64,000 nt of DNA, from assembly GCA_964017195.1 (NCBI GenBank), contig OZ024895.1:20799534-20863533 (forward strand). The letters run 5' to 3'. The translations under genes were made by a program, and so were the position numbers. Of the stretch, positions 34,101 to 46,189 are shown one piece after another; the first letter of the stretch is position 1, and each line of letters begins with the position of its first letter. This DNA comes from Siderastrea radians (taxonomy: Eukaryota; Cnidaria; Anthozoa; Scleractinia; Rhizangiidae). The notes under the pieces were generated by a model. It searched no databases and had not been told where the DNA came from. It saw only the letters and a list, made by a program, of their open reading frames with translations.

Positions 34101-37100
34101 TTAAATTCGAGATCCCTCAAGACCGGCGATAAGTACCTTTTTCCTCATGTTTACAATTGGTAATTCGAGGCAACATGTCCTGCAGTTTAGCGATGATATG
34201 GACAAAGTGACAGAAAGAGAAGAGGAGGAATTCTATTTGACATGCTTAATTGGCTTGAAAGAAAATTGACACTTCAAAATCACTCGGCCATGAAAGGTCA
34301 ACTGTTGTGGCTTAGTCTGTAGTCTCTCTTTCCTACTCACTACACTAGCGACTCGACACGCACGTCATGTGTCAACGCGGCAGGCGATGTTTGTGCCCAC
34401 TCGCTTGTTCACTTCCCTTGACTATCCGTGAGCGGAAAGAGAGACTGCTTGTAGTCTAAGTATAGTGTATTATTTGTATTTAGTGTAATGTATTGTCATT
34501 GAGTACTGTGTAATAATTGAAGGGATGTGCGGAAAAAGGCCCTAAGTGACTCCTGATCTAATTTCAAATTGTCCCTTTGATTTACAAACATACACAAAGA
34601 AAATTGGAAGGAGAATTTAGCAGTTCATCAGATGTTACTTGGGGTTTTATTCCAGGCACCCCTTCAATTATAAACACATTTTTAATTTTTTTAAAAATAT
34701 GTCTTACACCTAGATTCCCACAGCCAAGTGCAGGTCTGGAAAAACTACAGTAAAAGCCTACAATTCAAAGTTATTTTGTGGCCTTTGAATGACATGGTTT
34801 AGCAGACAGCCTTATTTGTTTATCATTATGTGACTTGTGTGCCCTGTTACTTTTATTTTTTCGTTCATTTACCTGTATGTTTTTTTTTCTGTTGTTGTTC
34901 TCCAGAGCAGTGTGGGCTGTGGCAAATGGCGATTACGTTGAAGCACGTGCTGCCCAAGCAGTTGTTGTACAATATCCTTTAGAAATTTGTAAATTCAATG
35001 AGGAAATGATGGTATTCTGAGTGACACTAAGTTATGAAGTTATGAAGTTTTAGACTACAAAGACCTGCTTTTTGGAGACTTCCAGTGCAATTGAATCTCT
35101 TGTGTGTGACCACCATCATTTAATTGTGTTTACTGCACTTGAGTCTGCTATTTGTTGGGGTTGATTGAAATAATTTTTCTGCAATCACTTGTCATCACAG
35201 TGTGAGACCTTCACTGTGGTGCAATTTCCTGTAATTGGATTAAAAAGATCAAGGAACAGTGGCAAACCAAGACCATCCCTGGGAGGAGGGGGTATAGGGG
35301 TGCCACTGAGGGCTTGAAACCCTTACCCTGTTTAGGACAAAAAAAGCCATAAAATACCTACCCTGTGTGGGGCAACACTTTCCATTTTAGGTCCCTGTTT
35401 AGGACAAATGACAAAATACACACCCTGTTTAGGGCAGACAGACAAAATTATATATTTACCCTGTTTAGGACAAAGAGGCCAAAAACCATACCCTGTCCAG
35501 TGGCACATCCCCGTATAAGTCATATGAGGGAGTATCCCTCCTCCCTGCCAGGATCATCCATGCCAAGAACTTTACTGCGCATCCTAATGCCTCTTTTTAT
35601 TCAGTGCAATATCGCTACCTGTGGCAGACAAGACAGATAAACATTGCAAGAGTGAATAGTATGCTTTTTCCTTTGTGGAAGAGGGAAAAAAAGCACAACG
35701 ATGAGATCTTATGTGTGAGAGAGTTATCATTTCTCCCATTACAAGTACTGCTACTAATGGGCCTCCTGTCCAGTTCAAACCAAAATTATTTAAGATACCT
35801 CCAACAACTAACAATATTTCATCTTTGCCTTTTAACAAGTTTTTGATCTTAACAAATGGTACATCTTTCACCCGTGCCTTTCAGACTCAAAAGGATGAAA
35901 ACTGGTGTGTACATTGTTTAAGTGAGGGGCGCAGCCTATATGCAAGAACATGTATCTAGGAAAATAAAAATGTACCAGGAATTTCTGCAAATCACTCATT
36001 TTAATTTATGCACCATTGGTTACCTCATTATAACTGATTTTTGCAGAACTAAATTTTAGTAATTTCTGTGATTAAACTGTGAAATCAAGGCCGTGGGTGA
36101 GAAACTTGGTCATCAGTATTCTTTTATTTAAAGCTTATGCACGAAGTGCGATGAATCATAGCAACAATGCATGAAATATTCATGAATAGGCTCTTCAGTA
36201 AAACTTTCAGTTTCTGAATCAATAATTGCAAGTGCGTTAAATAGTGTGCCACGGATATCTTGTGACTTTTAATGAAGCATTTTTAAATTTAGAAAATACT
36301 CGCGAAGTCCGCTTTTTTTATGTTCAAATGTTAATAGAAACTTTTTAGAAGTTTTCCAAAAAACAAAACAAAAAACTAAAATAATACTCCTTATAGCTAA
36401 CATGGAGCTTCGGAAACGCTTATATTCTTCAATCCAAATATTTGCAACCTCTAAATTGCAACGTATTGTTCTTTTCTCGACAGTGAACAATAGCTGCAAG
36501 AAATTAATTTCCATAATTAGCATAATCTTACCTTAAACATTAGCGTTTATTCGGTAAGCCTTCAGAAGCCCTAAAACCACCAATTTTGTGTCCATGAATA
36601 TAGCGCAGATACAGAATTTCCTGAACTGACGCAACAGGCAGATAAACTAGGTGTATTGTAGATTGTCACAACAGAAGCAATTTTTCCAAACAGGCTTTTT
36701 AACAAAATATTGAAGGCTTTGCATTTAAACAAGGATGATTTGACTCATTTAGAAGCTTACAACTTTCTTGAAATGGAACTAGAAATCCTATAATCAGCTT
36801 CTGTTGTGACACATAGAGGTTTTAACTGATCAATGAGTGATAAAATCAAGAAGTGTTGTCTTCTCCACGAGTAGAAAACTTGGACACAGAGTCACATTTT
36901 ACAAAATCTTAACTTTGGGAGCTCATAGCATCGCAAAGAAGTGCAATCTATCAAACCAAAAACAAACTTGTTGCACTTCCACCATTCCCCAAGCTCTCTG
37001 TTAAGTTTCAACAGAATCGACTCCCAAACGTTCAAGCTATAATGTTTTTTAAGGTAAGACCTCCACCAAAATTTTGCCTTGTAAATTTATTCATGAGGAG

Positions 37101-40100
37101 CTTGTCACCCGTGGCCTTAATACAATACAATACAATAATATTTATACAGCACTTATCCGTTTAAGTGCTAAGCGCTTTACAATGCATTAAAAAAATCAAA
37201 AAAGACATTTTACATTGCTTCAAAGCTACATTGCATTGTAAAATCCTAAAGATAATTCATAAGCTTGCTTAAAAAGGAAGGCCTTTAACTTAGATTAAAG
37301 ATTCATTCTGTTGAGAAATTAATGATGTGAAAAAAGGTTTTACACTTGTAAATTATTAACAAGAAATTTAATCCCTGCCATATAACCCTTCTACATGTAT
37401 TAACTTTATTGCTTCTTTACATAACTCCACGCTTCACTCTCCATTTATACCTGACTCCTTTTGGGTTCATCGAGCTGTTTAATATGCTTGTTTATTATTG
37501 CTTTGTTCCTTGTCATAGCGTCCATTTTGATTATAACTTTAACTGAAATGCCCCTACTGCACCCCCGAATCTGCCCATCCTATCTTTTTGCAATAGTGGT
37601 GGGGGTGTAGTGGTTAGTGGATAGATGGATAGTGCATTGGACTTCAGATATGAAGGTCAGTGGTTGATGCCCAGTCCCTCCTATCATGTTGTTTCCTTAG
37701 ACAAGAAACTTTACCTCATCTTCGTCTCTCTCCACCCACCTGTATAAATGGAACCGGCAACATACTGCAAGGCTGTTGCCTAACAGGAGCCCAGTAGCCT
37801 GGTGTGCCCAAGGAATAGCTCTGGGTGCCTAATTAATTTGCTGTAGCACCCAACATTTCATAGGTTGGGCTCCTAACTTATCAGCTTTTGGCTTTGCGGG
37901 CTCCTTCAAATTCTTCTTAGGTAGCAGCCATCCAGGGGGGAGTAGCAATATTCTCAGTTGCTTCATGCTACAGAGACCAGGATAAGCTCTGGCTGTGTGA
38001 GCCTCCTTGGCTTGTGTGTGGCTTTACCTTTATTTGTTTTATGATATTTTGGTTCCCAAAGGTACTTCAATTTTATTTGCCAGCTCTTTGAACTGACAGT
38101 TAGCCTTCCACACACTAAGTTTGTGAAAGATTTCAGACTTTCAAACGTAGTTTTGATGTTATCTGCTAGGGCCTTACCGTTGATGAATGTCGTCACCTTA
38201 GATCTGAGATTGTTTGCACTGCAGGTAATTTGACATAGACTGTTACTTTATAGTGCTTTAGGTGATGGAGATTTTTATAAGTCTAACTGGACCTTACTAT
38301 GAAGATCTCCCACCGTAGCGTAGTCTTTGTACTGAAAACTTACTGTTGAAATCTAGATAGTGTTTGCATTAATGGGTTGTTTGTATTGAGAGGGTTCACC
38401 AAAATGATATTATTAAGGGTGTGGCTTGCAAAGTTTCATTGTTAATCTTTTTTCCACAATTGGCGCACTCTGGGCCCTCAGTAATTGGCTACCCACTGTT
38501 GTGTTCCCCTGCCACATGAAATTATTAACTCTAGTTTAAATAGTTTATAGTTTTATATGTTGTTATTTTTACAGTGGTATAGCTCTGGTGCTTAATACCT
38601 TAGTTAACATTTATTTTTGTTGTTTGATAAAATAAAATGTTGTTTGTTGTTGTTTGTTGTTGTTTGAAATGAAGACATGATCACACATTATTCTAGATGT
38701 GAGTTAATTGATTTTTCTGGTGCAGGCTGCCCTCCTCACCACAGGACACAACAGGTTTTAATTTTCAGATGTTGCAACCTTAGATAAACAGGTTTCTAAA
38801 CCCTGGGCCCATGCAGTCTAATCCACCTGTTGGTTCAGATGGTCGACTTTGTACATAATTATCATCATCATTCAGTGACTGGCAACTGGCAGTTTCCTTT
38901 AGCCCTTTCTGTTATTGGCAAGCTCATCAATTTGACCACACGTAGATGATAAGAGCCTGTTGTCATCTCCCATCAGGCATTGATTATCCTGAGGAAAGAT
39001 AAACTTGTTGAGCAAAAGTAGTTTCAATATGCATTGAATTTTTTTTATTCATTTGATAGGCAGACAAACAGCTAGTTGAAAGTGGACAGGGCAAACCGGG
39101 TGATATGCTGGAAAAGGCTGCTGAAGTCATCATGGGTTGCTTTAGAGTTTGTGCAAGTGACAGGTTAGTTGCACAGTGGGGGGGGGGGGGGGAAGCTCAG
39201 GGTGGTTTAAACCTCCCACTTCTCATACCCTTTATACCCGATTCCCACCCTGTATTTGTTGGCTCCTGCCTCTTTGCATTTTTTCGATTGCAAAATATTG
39301 TGCAGTGTTACATAATTTTTCCCTTTTTCTTCCGCTTCCTGCCACCTTGGGAATCCCGCCTCAAGCTCCCTCTTCTCCCCCCTCCCGTACACCCCCATCC
39401 CCTCTTCTTCCAGGCCCCCACCCCCTGTCCCCGTTCACTGTAGTTGTTTCTGATATGGTGCTTATTAATGCTGGGATCAAGCAAATTTGATCAAATTTCA
39501 GAGGAGTTCAAACTGTTAGTTTTGTTTTTCAGAACTCTTGAAGTTGTCACTGACTCCCTGCACATACTCACTGACTTTAAACTCAGTGATCATATATTTC
39601 ATTTCATCATGGTAAAAACAATAAACAGCATTAATTTACTATTTTATGTGTTTGCTGTGTTGGAATGTGCTAACAGTACATTGTCAAAGTCACATTGTGT
39701 TTGACAGTGCTCTAACGTGACCTTTGTGGGTTCTTATCCAGTTTGGGCTAACAAAGCAGCACTTTTTAACTCTTATTCACTCATATTAGACCTGGCACTA
39801 ACTTATCTTGAAAACTCTTGAATGAGTATTTTCTTGAGATAACTCAAAACTGAATACATCATCAAACAGCCTTGAAAAACAAAGAATTAATTTGTAGTGC
39901 AATTTGAACATTTTTTTTATAGTCGTTCTTCCCTTGATGTCTCTAAGAAGCTGGGCATGCTTGCGCTTGTCAATCATTTGTTCAAGATTTATTTTAAGGT
40001 ACTGCTATAGCGTGTACAATTTAGTTTGGTTCAGCTTCTATAACTTGAAAATCTGCAATTACATGTAACTTAGTTTGATCCAGAGAGTAATCCCCAGGGG

Positions 40101-41888
40101 GGTGGGGGGGCTACTCAATAAAGTTTTATACAGGGAGGCTCTGTCTGGAGGGTCAAACCCTTACCCTTTAATAATACTAATTTTACCAAAATGGTACCCC
40201 TTTCATATACCTAGAGCAAAGTTGCTCCCCTTTCTTATACCTCAAGGATAAGCCAAAACAATAGAATTTCCTGTAATCGTCACGTTTTTGCCAGGTTTTC
40301 AGTCGCTCTTGCGTAGTCATTTCTGCCAAAATGCGGCACCCTTTGATATACTTTGTTTTAACCACCATTTCTTCCACTTTGCAGCTTATTCTGTGACCCT
40401 TTCATATACCAAAATGGCCATTTTCCCTACCCTTTTATATACTGCGAGCTTAAAAAAGGCACCCCTTTTGGACAGAGCCTTCCCGTACAGCCCACTATAG
40501 GGTCTCCCCCCCCCCACCCGGGAGAGTAATTACCATCCTTCATTGCCATTTGTCCCAAGCAACTCTTTTCATCTCCCCTCTCTCTAGACCATGAGTTGGT
40601 TGCCACATAACCAGCTGTAAAACAGCTTGATCTTCTGTATTTCCCAAACATTGTCTCCTAATTTAAGCCTTTTCTCTCTACACTACACCTCTTAATACAA
40701 ATTTATAAAATATTGCTAATACACAGCATGCTACAGTAACATAAATTATTATCTTACTTCCCTTCCCTGAAACCTTAAAATATTACTCGTGACACCCTGT
40801 AGTGGTGTTACAGGTTACCAGTTCAACTAAGAACACCGAACATCCTAATACCTTTTGAAATCTTGGAATATTTAATGTTGTTTTGTTTGCAGATTAACAA
40901 ACTTCACTTGTGCAGGCCTCTTATCAGAGCAATAGATAGTGCACCGATCAAAGACCGGTTTAAACTGGCTCATCTGGTTACATACAGGTGCATAGAACAT
41001 TTTACAATACTGTTTACTTTCTGCTAAGCCTCTTACAGTACACGTAGCTTTTTTTATGAACCAAGTAGTCTGTAACACCAGGGCTTATTTCCAGTGGCCA
41101 CCAAGGAACCTCTCTTTGCAGGGTACCAAATGCCAAATGCCTAATGCTGAGCACACAATTAAAAAATCGGTCTGCTTGCAGTTCTGATAACATTAAGGAC
41201 ACAAAATACTGTGATTGCTATTTAAAAAAATTCAGAAAGTACAGGTTTTCACAGTTCATGAATCCCAAAACCTTTCAACACGTTACGAGCATGATGGGAC
41301 GTGTTGGTTGACATGTGGTAGTGCTTACTCGAATGTAATAAAGTAGAATCTTGGCAACTCGAGCCCTAGCAACTCAAAATTCTTGCTAACTCAAATCAAA
41401 AGCATTTGCCCTGACTTTTTCCTTTATTTACACTTCTGAAAACTCGATATTTCTAAACATTTTACATGTTTTACCCAATGGTTCAAGTTATCAGGATTCT
41501 ACTGTAGTACATAAATTATATATGTTTCGAAACTTACAAAATTATTTGAAATGTAATATTAAAAAAGAAGTGCAACTTGTTACAGAAAATTGTCTTGTTT
41601 TGTTAAAAATTGTATCAGGAAGAAAAAGCTTCAATGGCTAATCTTGACAAGTCACATTTTGTGAGACTGGAACGTTTTTTCTTCCATGACTGGTTCGTTG
41701 TGCATGAAAAATGTGCACATGAGCTCACTTTTCCAGAAAATGTCATTGCTTCTGCATTACGCCATGGATCAAAATGACAAAAAAATAAAGAGACAAAAAA
41801 ATAAAGCCAGAGACAATGTGTGTGCTGACATAGGGTGAGCCGTGCTGCTGCACGCTCATCCAAAAAAACATTATAATAATTGTCAACT

Positions 41889-41919
<31 letters not shown>

Positions 41920-44900
41920 TCACAGACTGGTAGAAATCCCGTTTTGGCTAGTAAGTTCTGCACTTTCACTAGCCATTTTGGCTAGTAGAAATTTCAAAGT
42001 ACTAAGGCACAGGATGGAAACGAAACTAAATATTGCTTCTGATGATCGGATCCCAAAAGCAAATTGAGTGAGCAGAAACTTAAATTTATTCCGTAGAAGG
42101 ATATAATGTTTGTATGATACTTGTTTTGTCCTCTCAACGTTTTTACCTACTAATTGTTGTCTCAGATGGCAACGTTTTCTCTATCATTTCTACGTTCGCA
42201 CGAAATTAGCCGTCTTCAGAACGTTTCACCATACGTTTCCTTGAAAGGTTTATTAGTGCATCTATATGATATTTGCCTACACGTTAGTAGGCTGACACAA
42301 TTCTTCAGTCTTCTGTTATCGACTTTTTGCCATTAATTGCTACGTTCGTAAAATAGTTTCTCTTTCCAGCGTTTCTCACTACGTAACGTCTTCAGAACGT
42401 TTCTCCCTACGTAAGTAGGTTCGTCGATTCATTAGTCTAGCCTTCTCAACGTTTCTTTGTACATTAGCACGTTCGCACGACATTGTTCTGCTCTTCCTAA
42501 GGTTTTCAGTGTGTTAGTACATTCGTTAGATACGTCGACACTGCTTAGCGTTTCTCTGTACCACCTGTACGTTAGTATCTTTATACGGTATTTATTTTTA
42601 GTCTTGTCTTCTCAACGTTTATCCGTATGTTAGTGCGATTTTAGTTGTCTCATTTACGTTTCTCCGTAATTTATTGTCCCACTGTAATAGTTCAGTTTGT
42701 CCATTCGGCGTTCTTTCGTACGTCACACACGTTCTTACGGAATTAGTTTTGTTCAATAACGTTTCTCCGTAAGTTAGTAGTTGCGTATTTTATTAGTCTC
42801 TGTATCTTGGTACGTTGGCAGCTTTTCTCCCTAGTTACTGTAGTGCATTCGCAACCAACGTGTTTGATTTGACTTCGCAACGTTTCTCCGTACCTTAGTA
42901 AGTTCGAACCTTATTAGTTTTTTCTGCTCATTTACTAGTCTTCTCTTGTAGACGTTTTTCCGTACGTGAGTTGAGTGCTGTATCAGTCTTGTCTTTTTGT
43001 CGTTTCTCCGTACCTTACAACGTTTGTACAATGCCAGTCTTGTCTTCCCAACGTTTCTCCGTACGATGTACATGCTCATATAAGGTTAACTGTTCGAGTT
43101 ATTTGTCATGATTTGACCGAAATGGAAAAGAGAGGCGTGAACTACATCGCGCCAGGGAATTTGCCCTGAAGGCACATATTCCGCTGGTGAGGATCTTTAA
43201 CCGTTGGAAAGAACAGTCAACGTTCAAGTTCTTCACTCTCGAGATTACAGAGAGGCATGTTTACAGTATTTAATATGGCTAAAAATTACACATATTGAAC
43301 ACAATACAAGATTATGCAAAAAAAGTCTGGCTAGTGAAAATTTATTTTGGCTAGTGAAATCAAACCTCTCACTAGCCACTAGGCTACTAAGCTGAAAAGT
43401 TAGTCTCGAGCCCTGAACTGTCTGCCATAACAGTAACTAACAGCTAACCTTCTGTGGCGTGACCGTGTAACTGTAAGTGATTTAGAGGACTGCTGAGGCT
43501 TAAGTACTTTCAATCAGTGCTGAACCCTAGATATGGCCCGTTTCAGGTGTTCAGAGCAGTGAAAAGTGGCGTGCAGCGCGACAGCGCGAGGAAAGACAAA
43601 CTTAATGCCTTGGAGCAGGCTACCCTAGATACTACATGCATATTAACCCTGCATAGTGCATGTATATTCTACCTATGGTTTCCTACAAAAAAATACCCTG
43701 CCATCCCATTTAAATGGGGGGGGTGTCCATGGTAGGTCTACTCCAGACTCAAACCACCAACCTTCAAGTTCAGCGCTCTAACCATACCTTCAAAACGACA
43801 AGTCTCAACTCTTAAACCTTGTTTAATGAGCTGATGCTAATCTTCATTTCTTATGAAATGCACTGCATTAGACCAACTACACCCACCTTCTGGATGATAC
43901 TGGACAGCAGTCCATAACAGTGTATGCCTTTTCTCATTTTGCTAGATTCCCCAACAGTTTTATAGTGCCTGTTTGTATTCCTTTTTTACCATTGGCCACT
44001 GAATGTCAGAGTGTCTTACACAAATAGTGTACTTGTAAGACAATAATGTTCATTTGATTGTTTTTAAAAATATTTGTATTCAATTCTTGAACTAGGTATT
44101 TTGTCGGAAGGAAAGCAATGTTTGACAGTGATTTCAAGGCAGGTAGGTTGTAAGACTTGCGATATTTGTGGATGATTAGGCATTAAGCCAGATATTAAAA
44201 GTATTGAAAATGCTCTGCCACAGGCATGTCTACCCTGTAAAGGTTTACATGCATTTTCCAGGAATGTATTTATAATTTAGCTATCATGATGCACTTGACT
44301 CCCAGATGTGTGGTGTCACATGTTTTTTTTCTTTGTTAATGCATAGTTATATGTTTTGCTAACAAGGTAATGAAGTTGACAACTTGGTGAGCCCTTATTT
44401 AGGTTATGATTATTTGGAGTAAAAACCCAATATTATCCTTGGGATTTTTTAGTCTCAAGAACTACCTTGTCATGTTCCCACTAGGTCAATATGTTGCACA
44501 TATCTGTGGTTCACGACAGTAACACGTGGTATCAAGATAAAGGGTTTTTCTCTTGTGTTTGTGTGACCATGTTACTATGTCACGAGTGTGAACAAGACAG
44601 GCATCCTGATCAAATGAGCCCTGGTATGTTTCTATTTGCAAATACAGTAAAGGTTTATTTACTTTCTCTTCAGCTGATGAATATCTAAGTTTTGCATTCC
44701 AACGCTGTAACATATCCTCCAGCAAAAATAAAAGGTAAATATAATAACAGCCTTTGGTAATTGGTTTTCACTGGGGTTTTGAATTACGCAATCTTTCCGT
44801 GTTTAATCACATGTTTATTAGCTGTTTAATAACATGTTTATTAGCTTGTTTACTCACATGATTTTTAGCTTGTTAACCCTTTAAGCCCCAATAGTGACCA

Positions 44901-46139
44901 GTTTCTCCTCATCATATCAATGTATTATAACACATACAGATCGTGTGAATTTGGCAAATGGTCACCAAACATGAATTGTCTTGATGTTTAAACAGGTTCT
45001 CTCAATTAGTAATCAACAAAATCTATGGAGACCAGTGAGGAGAATTTGTATAATGATGTCGGGGCTTAAGACGATTTCCGCTCAACATTCGAGCAGTAAG
45101 TGCAAAAATTAAGTTACCAAAAAAATACTTGCAGCACTGTCACATTTTGAGAACAGATAAGAAGAAATTATCGTTACTCCCAAGCTGACCCCGTGAGAGA
45201 AAATTGGATTTGAAGTTATCCGTATTTCAATTAAAAAGACGCTTCATGTCAGTCCAAAACAAAAAGGCACCCGTTTTTAGCATACTTTTACGAGATTTGA
45301 GATTAATTTTCTTGAGAATGCTTGAGAACTTCATCACGGGGTCACTTGGGCAAGTGAACTAGAGTTTGATGTTTCAAATAGCATTGAAAATGTTACCGTG
45401 CTATGAGTAGTTTTTAGTAAATATTTTTTGCACTTATTGCTCGAACGTTGAGTGGAATCCGTCTTAATTGTTCACACCTATCCAGCTAGCTCTCTTTATA
45501 AGTTCAATGCTTTAAATACTATCTTTGTTACGTTTGATAATGGTCTTGTAATAAGAACCGAAATATTATGTTTATTTCTCTGTTTGTAGTTTAATCTCTT
45601 GCTTATGCTTATATTTTAAGTTAGCAAGATGTTTTTCGGAGTGGTTATCATATTATTTTTTCTTTATTTGTCAGCGGGTAAAGGTTACTCACAGCACCTC
45701 TTACAATTTTAACACTGACAAATCTACCCCCTTAGGGGATTTGGGGACATCCCCAGGAAATCTCTAAAGGCAGACCCTATTATATGTCATGTCTGGCCCC
45801 AAACGATTTCATTTGTCCATCATTTTTACCATGTAGCAATGATCAATAAATCCAGGACATCAAAACAATGGTTTAATGTCATAGCAAAGTTGTTTTTGTT
45901 TGTTGTTTGATGTTTAATCTCCTCTACAAATCTCAACCTCATATGCAAGGAAATTAGAAAAGAATATTACCCTTGAAAGCTACTTCATATCACTATTTCA
46001 CGTCTCTTTGCATACAGCAGAATAATTGGCATTTATACTGTAGAATGGTGCTAAAGGAATGGCCCCCCTAAAAAGCAGTTACTGAATGTGATGTCCCTCT
46101 TTCAGAATTTGTTGTATTATCATCATCATCGTCATCGTT

Positions 46140-46189
<50 letters not shown>

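Noticed and set aside
35584..35871. Minus-strand 95-codon frame and matching plus-strand frame near PCID2 exon 6
   Set aside because: Lies within the AT-AC intron and overlaps the true exon. Probably repeat-derived; the coding sense here is PCID2.
35841..35904. GT-AG alternative for PCID2 exon 6 (acceptor AAG before TTTTTGATC)
   Set aside because: It would insert about ten non-conserved residues and leaves no matching GT donor after exon 5. The AT-AC pair gives exact collinearity.
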